Positions 36,646 to 48,560 of a stretch of 64,000 nt of DNA are shown piece by piece. Each line of letters opens with the position of its first letter. The stretch's first letter is position 1. The notes beneath the pieces are model-generated. The model was not told the DNA's origin. It saw only the letters and a list, made by a program, of their open reading frames with translations, and made no database searches. The translations under genes and the position numbers were made by a program. Source of the DNA: Burkholderia sp. 9120 (lineage in GTDB: Bacteria > Pseudomonadota > Gammaproteobacteria > Burkholderiales > Burkholderiaceae); contig NZ_JQNA01000002.1 in NCBI RefSeq assembly GCF_000745015.1, forward strand, positions 5,642,001-5,706,000. The letters are read 5' to 3'.

Positions 36646-36939
36646 AAGAAGCCGGCGCGTTTCAAGTTGAACGCAGGCGGCAAGCAGGAAGGTTTGGGTC
36701 TCGACCCAGGTTGAGAACCAAACCAGCGCCGCCGCGTATCCGAGCGACGCATTTGAACGACGCATTTGAATCGCCGCAATCATGTCAGCGGACGAGCACG
36801 GCGCGTCCGGCCACCGCATGAACATGAGCTGGTGCTGCGCCAGCAGCGCTCCAGCGAAATTCCGTAGCCGGATTGATTTTGACGTCCGGCCAGTGGCAAC
36901 CTTGCGCATCCATCCCGGCGGAACGCTACGGAGGCGACC

Positions 36940-37761
36940 ATGACCGACCCCTTCCTCGACTCGCACGACGACGACCTCGCCCATTTCGACGCACATGGCA
37001 CCGCGCCGCTGCCGGCGTCGAACGATCAGGGCCATGTCGAGCATGCCGGCGCGCAAATCTGGTACGCGTCTTATGGCGCCGGCGCGCCGGTGATTCTGCT
37101 GCACGGCGGCCTCGGCCATAGCGGCAACTGGGGCTACCAGATTCCCGCACTGCTCGACGCGGGGTATCGCGTGGTGGTGGTCGACAGTCGAGGCCACGGC
37201 CGCAGCACGCGCGACACGCAGCCCTATCGCTACGAGTTGATGGCATCCGACGTGCTGGCCGTGATGAACCGCTTGCAACTCGAACGCGCCGCGCTGGCCG
37301 GCTGGAGCGACGGCGCATGCGTCGCGCTGGTGTTGGCCAGCGAGGCGCCCGAACGCGTGGCGGGCGTGTTCTTCTTCGGCTGCAACATGGACCCCAGCGG
37401 CACCCGGCCGTTCGTGCCGACACCGGTAATCGACCGTTGCTTCAGCCGGCATCGCAAGGACTACGCGAAACGATCGGCGACGCCGGGCGAGTTCGACGCG
37501 TTCGTCGGCGCGGTCAGCGAGATGATGCGCACGCAGCCCAACTACAGCGCGGACGACCTGACGCAGATCCGCGTGCCGGTTGCGATCGTGCAGAGCGAAC
37601 ACGACGAGTTCATCAAACCGGAACACGCCGACTATCTTGCCCGCACGATTCCCGGCGCGGCACTCATCGCGCTGCCCGGCGTGAGCCATTTCGCGCCGCT
37701 ACAAAGACCCGGCCAATTCAATCGCGTGCTGCTGGATTTTCTGCGCCGCGTTTTGCCCTGA
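36940..37761 (+). CDS. Alpha/beta-hydrolase
   Basis: A 273-residue alpha/beta-hydrolase. HGG oxyanion motif (VILLHGGLGHSGNW), nucleophile Ser in GWSDG, Asp in SEHDEF and His in GVSHFAP complete a catalytic triad. No export signal. The region between the Sel1 gene and this start (294 bp) has only a short direct repeat (GACGCATTTGAA twice, near 36750-36770). Ribosome site GGAGG. Substrate unknown; it resembles general esterase/epoxide-hydrolase-like members. Confidence 0.9.
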   Translation: MTDPFLDSHDDDLAHFDAHGTAPLPASNDQGHVEHAGAQIWYASYGAGAPVILLHGGLGHSGNWGYQIPALLDAGYRVVVVDSRGHGRSTRDTQPYRYELMASDVLAVMNRLQLERAALAGWSDGACVALVLASEAPERVAGVFFFGCNMDPSGTRPFVPTPVIDRCFSRHRKDYAKRSATPGEFDAFVGAVSEMMRTQPNYSADDLTQIRVPVAIVQSEHDEFIKPEHADYLARTIPGAALIALPGVSHFAPLQRPGQFNRVLLDFLRRVLP

Positions 37762-38157
37762 ACGGGCTCGCGATGCCTGGAAATTAAGCATCGCGGCGAA
37801 TCGGCGGGAATCCGTGTCGCGCCCAAGCCCGAAAATTTCACGATGTGGCATGAACGCTTGCTTCGTAAAAAATCGTGGTGCGTGGCACAAATTCGCCATT
37901 TCGCAATGTCGCCCCGCATTGCACATCGCAAAATGAACAACGCAAGCCTTTATTTTTAAACGAATTTTTTTGTTAGGTCGCCCCATCTAAGAACGGCTTG
38001 CGCCGCTACTCGCTGACGTAGACTCTTTTACAAGAGCCGGCGCTTCATGCAGTCGTGGCAGGTTGGACGGGACGATCAGGCGGTTGGACGGTCCCCACCC
38101 TCGCGCACGAAACCGCACCGGCACAGCGGTTTTTAAATGGCAATTGGGAGACTGAAA
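37762..38157. other. Intergenic region, no gene seen
   Basis: About 395 bases, A/T-richer than its surroundings at 37830-37980. No terminator with a T-run, no RNA gene and no convincing open frame. It must carry the promoter of the 76-residue gene at 38158, whose ribosome site GGGAG is at 38146-38150. Confidence 0.5.
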
Positions 38158-38388
38158 ATGAAAGGCTTTCGCTTTGGCTCGACCCAGGGAGCGTTCTACA
38201 TTTTGCCGGGACAGGATGGTTGGGCTGCCACTTACGGCAACGAAACGCTCGGCGAATTTTCCAGCGCGCAACAGGCCGCCGACGACCTCGCGCGTGGTCT
38301 GATCTGCCCGCATCTGTCCGAAGGCGACGATACCTCGTCGCTCGAAATTCCGGAGAAGCTCAGCGATTGGGAAATCGTTCACGTGTGA
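38158..38388 (+). CDS. Conserved small protein of unknown function
   Basis: A 76-residue acidic cytosolic protein (MKGFRFGSTQGAFYILP, ending SDWEIVHV). GGGAG lies 7 bases before the ATG at 38158, so I prefer it over an in-frame ATG at 38137. No signal peptide, no membrane segment, one cysteine. No family recognised with certainty. It stands alone beside the isocitrate dehydrogenase gene, which points the other way. Confidence 0.65.
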   Translation: MKGFRFGSTQGAFYILPGQDGWAATYGNETLGEFSSAQQAADDLARGLICPHLSEGDDTSSLEIPEKLSDWEIVHV

Positions 38389-38423
38389 GGGCAGGTATGA
38401 CGGCTGCCCACGTAGAAGTGAAA

Positions 38424-38455
38424 ACGACGATGGCGCTCGAGAGCGCCATCGTCGT
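38424..38455 (-). terminator. Terminator of the isocitrate dehydrogenase gene
   Basis: A perfect 15-bp stem, ACGACGATGGCGCTC (38424-38438) with GAGCGCCATCGTCGT (38441-38455). On the minus strand it is followed by TTTTCACTT, so it ends leftward transcription about 80 bp after the idh stop. Confidence 0.82.
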
Positions 38456-38534
38456 GCTTACTGCTTATTTCCGTGCGGTTTGCGCAGGTGTTGCTGCTGC
38501 CCTGGCTAATGCATCGACTGCGGCATCGACTACT

Positions 38535-40994
<2,460 letters not shown>

Positions 40995-41040
40995 TTACGA
41001 CAGATGTCTTATAGATGACTTGCTAGCTTTCAAAAACATT

Positions 41041-41065
41041 GTTAATGCGAATCATATGCATTAAC
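41041..41065. promoter_or_regulatory. Fur box of the TonB-dependent receptor
   Basis: GTTAATGC-N9-GCATTAAC is a perfect inverted repeat around GAATCAT, the core of beta-proteobacterial Fur boxes. It lies 108 bp before the receptor ATG at 41173 and implies iron repression. The rest of the 400-bp divergent region (40764-41172) also holds a small hairpin, GGGCTCGA (40939-40946) with TCGAGCCC (40952-40959), of unknown role. Confidence 0.75.
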
Positions 41066-41172
41066 ATTCGTGCGCTCGCTTTTTCACCATCCGTTTAACC
41101 GTCACTCGCTCGCAAGATGCCGTTCGCACCGTTTCGGTGCGCGGCGGTGGCAGCCTGTCCAACTCGAATAAT

Positions 41173-43356
41173 ATGCAGAATCTTTCTATCGCCGGCCGTC
41201 CGGCGTTTGCGCGCGGTCCGCGCCGCGCTCCGTCGCTGCTTAGCGCCGGACTCCTGGTTAGTGTGGGTTTGACGCTTTCCACACTCTCATCGAGCGGATG
41301 GGCGCAAGCCGCCCCGGCCAGCGACACCGCCGCCACCTTGCCGGCCGTGAAGGTTTCGGCATCGAAAGACACCACCGTGGCGCAGGCCGATACCGTCAGC
41401 GCCGGCGCGCTGGGTTCGCGCAAGCAGGTGGACACGCCGTTCTCGACCCACGTCGTGACGAGCGATGAAGCACAGGATCTGTTCGCGACCACCGCCAACG
41501 ACCTGTTCAAGTACGATCCGGCTGTCTCGGCCATCAGCGAAAACGCCATCAGCGAAAACTCCGTCTTCACCGTGCGCGGTATGCCGATCGACACGCTGAA
41601 CAGCATCAAGGTGGACGGCCAGACCTTCCCGTCGTGGGATACCGACCTCTCGCTCGAACCGTTCGAACAGGTCGAACTGCTCAAGGGTCTGTCGGGCTTC
41701 ATGTACGGCTTCGGCTCGCCGGGCGGCATCGTCAACTACGTGTTGAAGCGTCCGACCGACACGCCATATCGCAGCGTCACGGTCGGCTATAAATCGGCCG
41801 GTGTGTTCACCGAGGCGGTTGACCTGGGCGGCCGCTTCGGCAACGACAACCGTTTCGGCTACCGCCTGAACCTCGTCAACGAAGACGGCAACACCGCCGA
41901 ACCGAACGGCCACGTGCGCCGCCAGGTGGCGTCGCTGGCGCTGGACTTCCGCATCACGCCGGACCTGACCTGGACCGCCGACGCGTTCTACCAGAAGCGC
42001 AAAACCAACGGCACGCTGTTCGGTCTCGGGATCGGCGCCGGCGGCATTCCGGACGCGAGCAAGATCGACGTTGCCGGTTTGACCCAGCCGCAGAACTACT
42101 ACCAGACCGAGATGGCGTCGTTCGGCACGGGTCTCGATTACCGTCTGTCGGAAAACTGGCACGCGAGCCTGAAGTACCGCTTCGCCAAGGAGAACCGCAC
42201 CAATTCGGATAGCTTCCTGTACGTCACCGACACGGCGGGCAACTACTCGAACACGCTTTATGCGGCCATGACGCGCTACTTCTATCAGAACGTCGACGCC
42301 ATGGTGCAGGGCCAGTTCAACACCGGCAGCATCAAGCATGACGTGGTGGTCGGCGCGGGCTTCCAGACGCAGACCAGCGAGTACAGCAACAGCACCGGCT
42401 GGAACATGGGCTACGCGCTCGGCACCGGCAATCTGTACACCACCACGCTGCTGACCAACAGCGAAGTCAGCATCGGCTCGGACCTGTATCGTCAGCAGCG
42501 CACCACGCAGGCCGCGGTGTATGCGAGCGATACGCTGCAATTCACGTCGCGGCTGTCGGCGCTGCTCGGCGTGCGTTACACGCAGTACCGCCAGAACGTC
42601 TACGACACGACCGCCGCCGTCACGTCGCAATACAGTGCGAGCCCGGTTACGCCGACCTTCGCGCTGATGTTCAAGACCGACCCGTATTCGACGCTGTACA
42701 CGAGCTACGTCGAATCGCTGGAACAGGGCGGCGCGGCCGGCAATACCAACCTGAACTACCCGGCAACCTACGGCCCGATGCGCAGCAAGCAGTACGAAAT
42801 CGGCTTCAAGACGGATCACGCCAGGTGGGGCGCCAATGTCGCGCTGTTCCGTGTCGACCAGGGCTACAACTACACGAACGTCAGCAACTACTTCGTGCAG
42901 AACGGCACCAAACGCTACACCGGCGTCGACGCCAGCGGCTGGCTCGCGCTGACGAACGAATGGCGCGTGATGGGCGGCGTGATGTGGCTCGACGCGAAGG
43001 CGGTGGACGTGGACGATCCGAACATCGACGGCAAACGCGTGTATGGCGCGCCGCGCTTCACCGTGACGGGCCGCATCGAGTACAACCCGGCGTATCTGCG
43101 TCCGCTGACGCTGGCGTTCGGCGGCAAATATGTGGGCAACCAGGCCGTGGATGCCGCCAACTCGCAGTTCGTGCCGTCGTATGTCACTTACGATCTGAGC
43201 GGCCGCTACGAGACGAAGATCGCCGGCCAGGACGTGACGTTCCGCGCGGGCATCAACAACCTGCTCAACCGTCGCTACTGGACCACCGCATGGGGTTCGT
43301 TCGTGTCGCCTTCGCCGACGCGCACCGCTGTCGCTAGCGCGACGTTGCTGTTCTAA
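41173..43356 (+). CDS. TonB-dependent siderophore receptor
   Basis: A 727-residue outer-membrane receptor. Signal peptide (to about residue 46, ending GWAQA), a short TonB-box region (PAVKVSAS), plug domain (about 70-220, with VRGMPIDTLNSIKVDGQ, FEQVELLKGLSGFMYGFGSPGGIVNYVLKRP) and a 22-strand barrel ending in ASATLLF. The type is that of FpvA/FhuE-like ferric-siderophore receptors. No N-terminal signalling extension is seen, so it does not itself drive a FecR-type cascade. The start is uncertain: ATG 41173 lacks a ribosome site and a GTG at 41137 is open. No siderophore synthesis genes are beside it, so it probably takes up xenosiderophores. Confidence 0.92.
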   Translation: MQNLSIAGRPAFARGPRRAPSLLSAGLLVSVGLTLSTLSSSGWAQAAPASDTAATLPAVKVSASKDTTVAQADTVSAGALGSRKQVDTPFSTHVVTSDEAQDLFATTANDLFKYDPAVSAISENAISENSVFTVRGMPIDTLNSIKVDGQTFPSWDTDLSLEPFEQVELLKGLSGFMYGFGSPGGIVNYVLKRPTDTPYRSVTVGYKSAGVFTEAVDLGGRFGNDNRFGYRLNLVNEDGNTAEPNGHVRRQVASLALDFRITPDLTWTADAFYQKRKTNGTLFGLGIGAGGIPDASKIDVAGLTQPQNYYQTEMASFGTGLDYRLSENWHASLKYRFAKENRTNSDSFLYVTDTAGNYSNTLYAAMTRYFYQNVDAMVQGQFNTGSIKHDVVVGAGFQTQTSEYSNSTGWNMGYALGTGNLYTTTLLTNSEVSIGSDLYRQQRTTQAAVYASDTLQFTSRLSALLGVRYTQYRQNVYDTTAAVTSQYSASPVTPTFALMFKTDPYSTLYTSYVESLEQGGAAGNTNLNYPATYGPMRSKQYEIGFKTDHARWGANVALFRVDQGYNYTNVSNYFVQNGTKRYTGVDASGWLALTNEWRVMGGVMWLDAKAVDVDDPNIDGKRVYGAPRFTVTGRIEYNPAYLRPLTLAFGGKYVGNQAVDAANSQFVPSYVTYDLSGRYETKIAGQDVTFRAGINNLLNRRYWTTAWGSFVSPSPTRTAVASATLLF

Positions 43357-43389
43357 AGCAACGCGCGTGATCGGGGCGCCTGAGCCGGC

Positions 43390-44307
43390 CTAACCCGCCG
43401 CAGGCGCCCCGAGCATCGCCGGAATCCCGGCGACCAGCGCGTCGATCGCACAGCGCGTTTTCAACGCCAGATACCGGCTCTTCGGCCACACCGCGTGAAT
43501 CTCCTGCGCGGGCCGGAAACAATTCTCCATCACCGTCACCAGTTCGCCCTTGCCGGCATGACGCGCCAGCAGCCAGCTCGGCAACCACGCCAGCCCAAAG
43601 CCCGCGACCGCCGCGTCGACGATCCCCTGCATGTCGTCGAAAGCCAATTGCGGATGCACCTGCGCGCGACGCACCTGACCGTCGATGTCGACCACATCCC
43701 ACGGCATCGGTATGCCGCCACGCAAATAGGCGATCGCCGAGTGGCCGCGTAATTCATCCACGTTGCGCGGCGTGCCGTGTCGTGCCAGATAGGCCGGCGC
43801 CGCGCCGATACTCGCGTATTGCATGCCCAGCTTGCGGGCCGCGAGACTCATGCTGTCGGCGAGCGGCCCGACCCGCACGACCAGATCGAAACCCTCTTCC
43901 ACCACGTCGACGAAGCGGTCGCTGATCGAAATGTCGATCGTCAATTGCGGATGACGGCGTGCCAGCTCAAGCAGCACCGGCGCCGCGCAGTGATGGCCGA
44001 AGCACTGCGGCACGCTGACCCGCAGACGCCCTTTCGGCTCGCGCCGCCCTGAATCGAGATCGGCTTCCGCGGCTTCGAGTTCGGCGAGCGCGCGCACGCA
44101 GCGGTCGTAGTAGGCCTGACCGTCTTCGGTGAGGCTTTGACTGCGCGTGGTCCGATTGATCAGCCGCACGCCGAGCCGCTTTTCAAGCCGCACGATCACT
44201 TTGCCGACCGCCGAACGCGTGAGGTCCAGGCGTTCCGCCGCCAGCGCAAAACTGCCCGTTTCGACGACGCGCACGAACGTCGTCACACCATCGAGGATGT
44301 CGCTCAT
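43390..44307 (-). CDS. LysR-family transcriptional regulator
   Basis: A 305-residue LysR regulator. HTH at 1-60 (TFVRVVETGSFALAAERLDLTRSAVGKVIVRLEKRLGVRLINRTTRS) and an effector domain with the common PQCFGHHCAAPVLLELARRHPQLTIDISISDRFVDVVEEGFDLVVRVG. It is divergent from the DHA2 exporter at 44435 (127-bp gap), so the exporter is its likely target. A TGTC-N6-GACA dyad lies between them. The subgroup resembles regulators of drug or aromatic efflux. Ligand unknown. Confidence 0.93.
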   Translation of the reverse strand: MSDILDGVTTFVRVVETGSFALAAERLDLTRSAVGKVIVRLEKRLGVRLINRTTRSQSLTEDGQAYYDRCVRALAELEAAEADLDSGRREPKGRLRVSVPQCFGHHCAAPVLLELARRHPQLTIDISISDRFVDVVEEGFDLVVRVGPLADSMSLAARKLGMQYASIGAAPAYLARHGTPRNVDELRGHSAIAYLRGGIPMPWDVVDIDGQVRRAQVHPQLAFDDMQGIVDAAVAGFGLAWLPSWLLARHAGKGELVTVMENCFRPAQEIHAVWPKSRYLALKTRCAIDALVAGIPAMLGAPAAG

Positions 44308-44356
44308 TTCTTTGCCTTATTGGGTCCGTACGCGATGCAGTGCTGGGATTTAAACG

Positions 44357-44370
44357 TGTCAATCGGGACA
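44357..44370. promoter_or_regulatory. Candidate LysR operator before the second DHA2 exporter
   Basis: Dyad TGTC-N6-GACA upstream of a TATATT box (44382-44387) and 65 bp before the exporter start, in the LysR/exporter divergent region. Position fits activation by the neighbouring LysR protein. Confidence 0.4.
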
Positions 44371-44434
44371 TAAATTCCCCCTATATTACCGATTCCACGG
44401 TGGCCACGCCCGCCGACTATCGAGGTGAAATCTC

Positions 44435-46090
44435 ATGTCCACGCATTCCAACGCGCCGCCACGGCCCGCCCAACCAACGCTCGAATCTGACGAACCCGCC
44501 GCCGTACGGCTCCTCGGCTTCTTTTCGATCCGCAAAAACACGTTGGCGCTCGGCGCGGTCTGTCTCGCGTCGCTGATGTTCGGCCTGGAAATCTCCAGCG
44601 TGCCGGTGATCCTCCCCACGCTCGAACGCGTGCTGCACGGCGACTTCAAAGGCATGCAGTGGATCATGAATGCCTACACGCTCGCGGTCACGACCGTGCT
44701 GATGGCGACCGGCACGCTGGCGGACCGCTTCGGAAGGCGACGGATTTTCGTGATCGGCATCGCGCTGTTTGGTGTCACCTCGCTGATCTGCGGCCTCGCG
44801 GAAAGCGTGCCGACCCTGATCGTCGCGCGTTTGCTGCAAGGCGCGAGCGGCGGCGCGATGCTGATCTGCCAGGTGGCCGTGCTGTCGCATCAGTTCAGCG
44901 ACGGTCCCGAGCGCGCTCGCGCGTTCAGCGCGTGGGGGATCATCTTCGGCATCGGGCTCGGCTTCGGGCCGATCATCGGCGGGATGATCGTGGCGGTGTC
45001 GAGTTGGCAGTGGGTCTTCTGGGTGCACGCGGTGCTCGCCATCGTCACGTTGATGCTGCTGTTCGGCGGCGTGCAGGAATCGCGCGATCCGCACGCGCAT
45101 TCGCTCGACATTGCCGGCATCGTCACGCTGTCGCTCGCGGTGTTCGGCCTCGTGTACTTCATCACGCAGGTGTCCGAGCTCGGGCTCGCGAGTTCGCGCG
45201 CGATCTTCGTTCTCGTGGCGACGGCCCTCGCCTTCGTGGCTTTTCTCTGCGCGGAGCGCTTCACCGCGCGGCCCATGTTCGACTTTTCGGTGTTCCGGAT
45301 CCCACCGTTTTCCGGCGCGCTGATGGGCTCGGCGGGCATGAACTTCAGCTTCTGGCCGTTCATGATCTATCTGCCGATCTACTTCCAGATCGGTCTCGGC
45401 TACGACAGCGTGAGCGCCGGTCTGGCATTGCTCGCCTACACGCTGCCCACGCTGCTGTTCCCGCCGCTCGGCGAGCGCCTTGCGTTGCGCTACGGTTCGG
45501 GTGTCGCGATACCGGCGGGTCTACTGACCATCGGCGTCGGCTTCATGCTGATGAAGCTCGGCAGCAGCGTCGCGCATCCGGGCGTGTGGAGCATGTTGCC
45601 GGGCTGCGTGCTCGCCGGCGCGGGCCTCGGCCTGACCAACACGCCGGTCACCAATACGACCACCGCCGCAGTGCCGCCCGAGCGCGCGGGAATGGCGTCC
45701 GGCATCGACATGAGCGCGCGCATGATCACGCTCGCGATCAACATCGCGTTGATGGGCGCGATCCTGGTGGGCGGCATTCTGTTCGAATTGAAGGCGCGGC
45801 TGCCGGGCACGCTCGATATGGCGTCGCTTGGCCGCGTCGCCGAAAAAATCGCAGCGGGCAATGTGGATGCGATCAGAACCGGCATCCCGGGATTGGCGCA
45901 AATCGACCCGGCCGGCGGCATCGTGCATGACGCGCTGATGCAAGGGTTCGGCTGGGTGATGCTGTACGGCGGCGTCGGCGTGGCGATACTCGCCGTGCTG
46001 AGTTTTGTGATCTCGGGAAGTGCGTCGAGGAAGTTGGGCGGCAAGGCGAATTCAGTCTCGCAGCCAGCGGTTCGGTGTGACTCGTGTTAG
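44435..46090 (+). CDS. MFS drug exporter, DHA2 family
   Basis: A 551-residue, 14-helix antiporter. Motif A-like ADRFGRRRIFVIG, motif B LLQGASGGAML, and the DHA2-typical late helices (AGLGLTNTPVTNTTTAAVPPERAGMASGIDMSARM). The helix-1 segment reads LEISSVPVILPTLE, lacking the usual Asp found in the first exporter of this window. ATG 44435 follows GAGGTG. Under likely control of the divergent LysR gene. Substrate unknown. Confidence 0.92.
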   Translation: MSTHSNAPPRPAQPTLESDEPAAVRLLGFFSIRKNTLALGAVCLASLMFGLEISSVPVILPTLERVLHGDFKGMQWIMNAYTLAVTTVLMATGTLADRFGRRRIFVIGIALFGVTSLICGLAESVPTLIVARLLQGASGGAMLICQVAVLSHQFSDGPERARAFSAWGIIFGIGLGFGPIIGGMIVAVSSWQWVFWVHAVLAIVTLMLLFGGVQESRDPHAHSLDIAGIVTLSLAVFGLVYFITQVSELGLASSRAIFVLVATALAFVAFLCAERFTARPMFDFSVFRIPPFSGALMGSAGMNFSFWPFMIYLPIYFQIGLGYDSVSAGLALLAYTLPTLLFPPLGERLALRYGSGVAIPAGLLTIGVGFMLMKLGSSVAHPGVWSMLPGCVLAGAGLGLTNTPVTNTTTAAVPPERAGMASGIDMSARMITLAINIALMGAILVGGILFELKARLPGTLDMASLGRVAEKIAAGNVDAIRTGIPGLAQIDPAGGIVHDALMQGFGWVMLYGGVGVAILAVLSFVISGSASRKLGGKANSVSQPAVRCDSC

Positions 46091-46157
46091 GCCGTGCGTG
46101 AGCGGCTCGCGGCAGCAAAGCGGAGCGCTCGGCCGCTCGATATAGGCTGGTGTCGGT

Positions 46158-46832
46158 TTACCGTCGGCGCGCGCCGCGGCCGCTGCAGAACCCGGCACCG
46201 TCCACGCCACGATTGCACGCGTCGAGACTGTCGGCGCAATGGCGCTCGGCGTCGCGCACCATGACGTGAACCCGCGTCGGCGAAACGTCGAGCGCGCGGG
46301 CCGTGTTTTGCAGCGTTTCCTCGCGCAAGCGCACCATTTCGAATGCCGCGCGGCTGCGCGGCGGCAATTGTTCGAGCGCGTTGTAAACGTGCCGCAGCGT
46401 GTCGCGCATAAGCAGCGCCGCTTCGGGCGAAGGCTCAGGCGAAGGTACGTGCAGACCGTGATCCTGGTCGGCGTGATACGTGCCTTCCTGACTCTGGCGG
46501 CGCGACGCATCGACAGAAGCGTTGTGCACCATGCGGGTTACGTAGGCCACCGGTTGACGAACGGCCTCCTGATCGCGGAAGTCGACGAGCTTGATGAAAA
46601 CGTCATGCACCACGTCTTCCGCAAGGCTTGCGCAACCCACGAAGCTGCACGCCAGCTCGACGAGCATCGGCCGGTTGTCGATCAGCACGTCGAGCAGCGC
46701 GGCCTTCTTCCAGTCGACCGCGCGACCTCGCTCGCGCATAGGCCGCGACGCAGGCGGACAAGCGACGCCGGCTTCGATCGCCGACAGGGGTATCGCTGTT
46801 GAAGACTCCCGCCGGACGAACAGCTCAGCCAT
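46158..46832 (-). CDS. Iron-starvation ECF sigma factor (OrbS/PvdS-like)
   Basis: A 224-residue ECF sigma factor. Region 2 carries LAEDVVHDVFIKLVDFRDQEAVRQPVAYVTRMVHNASVDASRRQ; region 4 carries LEQLPPRSRAAFEMVRLREETLQNTARALDVSPTRVHVMVRDAERH. The Cys-containing tail (HCADSLDACNRG and GFCSG) recalls OrbS/MbaS, the siderophore sigma factors of Burkholderia. A Fur box lies 50 bp upstream and no anti-sigma gene is adjacent, also as in OrbS. GGAG precedes ATG 46832. Its target siderophore genes are not in the window. Confidence 0.85.
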   Translation of the reverse strand: MAELFVRRESSTAIPLSAIEAGVACPPASRPMRERGRAVDWKKAALLDVLIDNRPMLVELACSFVGCASLAEDVVHDVFIKLVDFRDQEAVRQPVAYVTRMVHNASVDASRRQSQEGTYHADQDHGLHVPSPEPSPEAALLMRDTLRHVYNALEQLPPRSRAAFEMVRLREETLQNTARALDVSPTRVHVMVRDAERHCADSLDACNRGVDGAGFCSGRGARRR

Positions 46833-46880
46833 ACATTCGCTCCGCTTTCTAAAAGGAAGGGCGCCAATTTATCGCAAACG

Positions 46881-46903
46881 CGAATGATTCTCAATATTCA
46901 TTT
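46881..46903 (-). promoter_or_regulatory. Fur box of the iron-starvation sigma gene
   Basis: Read on the minus strand it contains GAGAATCATTCG, the core of Fur boxes, about 50 bp before the sigma start. It implies that the sigma factor is made only when iron is scarce. Confidence 0.7.
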
Positions 46904-47091
46904 TTGAATAAGCTTCGGGGCGCGATAGTTCGCCGCAGCGGACAGGCCGAGTTCGTCACGATGTGGATGATGGCCGCGCCAAGTCAAGCCTCGCGAGCAA
47001 AACGATCCGAATCTGGTAAAACTGATGCCTGTGCCCAGGCTCGCGCCGTGATCGGCGCGCGTAGACCTACCCTACTTGCCGGAGTCGTTCG

Positions 47092-47400
47092 ATGGCCCAT
47101 GCTTATCTGCAGGTGATCGCCAATTATTTCGCCAAACCCGGTAACGGCGATGCGCTGATCGAGCCGCTGACGCAGCTCGCCGCGGCCACCCGCGCCGAGC
47201 CCAAGAATCTCTACTACGAATTTTTCCGCTCGCCGCTGAATCCGGATCACTTCGTGATCCTGGAGCAGTACAGCGACGCCGACGGCCTCGCCGAGCATCG
47301 CGACACCGAACACTTTCAGCGCCTTGGCTTCGGCACCATCATTCCGCTGCTAGATCGGCGTGAAGTGTCGAGTCATATGGTGCCAGGAGACACGGCATGA
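47092..47400 (+). CDS. Antibiotic-biosynthesis-monooxygenase-type (ABM) protein
   Basis: A 102-residue dimeric alpha/beta-barrel protein of the YgiN/ABM group (motifs IANYFAKPGNGDALIEPLTQL, EPKNLYYEFFRSPLNPDHFVILEQYSD and EHRDTEHFQ). Members are small quinol or quinone monooxygenases. The stop overlaps the dehydrogenase start by 4 bp. Together they could oxidise and reduce the same aromatic or quinonoid compound. GGAG precedes ATG 47092. Confidence 0.88.
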   Translation: MAHAYLQVIANYFAKPGNGDALIEPLTQLAAATRAEPKNLYYEFFRSPLNPDHFVILEQYSDADGLAEHRDTEHFQRLGFGTIIPLLDRREVSSHMVPGDTA

Positions 47401-48560
47401 CCAACGCCTTCCGTTTTCAGACTGTGCCGACGCTGGTCGTCGAGTATGGTGCGGCGCGCCGGCTCGGCGCTTTGTTGCGCGCGCAATTTCCTTCGCTTGC
47501 GCGCGTGTGCGTAGTGACGGACGGTTTTCTTCACGCGAGCGGTCTGCTGGATCCCGCGCTTGCCGATCTTGCTGCGCACGGCTGGAACGCCACCGTGATC
47601 CACGACGTGATCGCCGATCCGCCCGAACACATCGTGCTCGAAGCGACGTCGCGGACGCGGATTGCCGGCGCCGAACTCGTGCTGGGGCTCGGCGGCGGAT
47701 CGTCGATGGACGTGGCGAAACTGATCGCCGTGCTGGCGCCGCAACGGCAGCAGGAGCTCAGCGAGATGTACGGCGTCAACAAGGTCACCGCGTCGCGCCT
47801 GCCGCTCGTGCAGATGCCGACGACCGCGGGCACCGGTTCCGAAGTCACCGCCGTGTCGATCGTGACGGTCGGCGAGGCGAAGAAAATGGGCGTGGTCGCG
47901 CCGCAACTGATCGCGGATCTGGCGATTCTCGACGCGGAACTCACGCTCGGGCTGCCCGTCGCGGCGACGGCGGCGACCGGTGTCGATGCGATGGTGCACG
48001 CCATCGAGGCGTACACGTCCGCGCACCTGAAGAATCCCGTCTCTGATCTGCTAGCGGTAAAAGCGCTGGATCTGCTGTCGCGCAATCTGCTGCCCGCCTG
48101 CGAGGACGGCCACAACCGTCAGGCGCGCGAGGCGATGCTGCTGGGCGCGACCTTCGCGGGCCAGGCGTTCGCCAACTCGCCGGTCGCCGCGGTGCATGCG
48201 CTGGCTTATCCGATCGGCGGTATTTATCACGTGCCGCATGGTCTTTCGAATGCGCTCGTCTTGCCGCACGTGTTGCGCTTCAACGCCGCGGCCGCCGCGC
48301 CGCTGTATGCGGAGCTTGCCGACGTCGTCGTGCCGGGCGTGACGGGCAGCGACGAGAGCAAGACTCAGGCGCTGATCCAGCGACTCGAACAGATGATCGC
48401 GGCGACCGCGATTCCGGCGCGGCTGCGCGATGTCGGCATTGAGATCAGCGGGCTGGAGCGGATGGCGAGCGACGCGATGTTGCAGACGCGGCTGCTGGTG
48501 AACAATCCGCGGCCGGTTAGCGAGGCCGATGCGCTGGCGATTTATGCGGCTGCGTTTTGA
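47397..48560 (+). CDS. Iron-containing alcohol dehydrogenase family enzyme
   Basis: A 387-residue group III (Fe-type) dehydrogenase. NAD-binding LGLGGGSSMDVAKLIAV, MPTTAGTGSEVT, and metal ligands Asp and His in TGVDAMVHAIEAY plus the two His of AVHALAYPIGGIYHVPHG. The set is complete. Candidates are an alcohol dehydrogenase or a maleylacetate-reductase-like enzyme. Translation is coupled to the ABM monooxygenase upstream, which favours an aromatic or quinone pathway (inference). Confidence 0.92.
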   Translation: MTNAFRFQTVPTLVVEYGAARRLGALLRAQFPSLARVCVVTDGFLHASGLLDPALADLAAHGWNATVIHDVIADPPEHIVLEATSRTRIAGAELVLGLGGGSSMDVAKLIAVLAPQRQQELSEMYGVNKVTASRLPLVQMPTTAGTGSEVTAVSIVTVGEAKKMGVVAPQLIADLAILDAELTLGLPVAATAATGVDAMVHAIEAYTSAHLKNPVSDLLAVKALDLLSRNLLPACEDGHNRQAREAMLLGATFAGQAFANSPVAAVHALAYPIGGIYHVPHGLSNALVLPHVLRFNAAAAAPLYAELADVVVPGVTGSDESKTQALIQRLEQMIAATAIPARLRDVGIEISGLERMASDAMLQTRLLVNNPRPVSEADALAIYAAAF

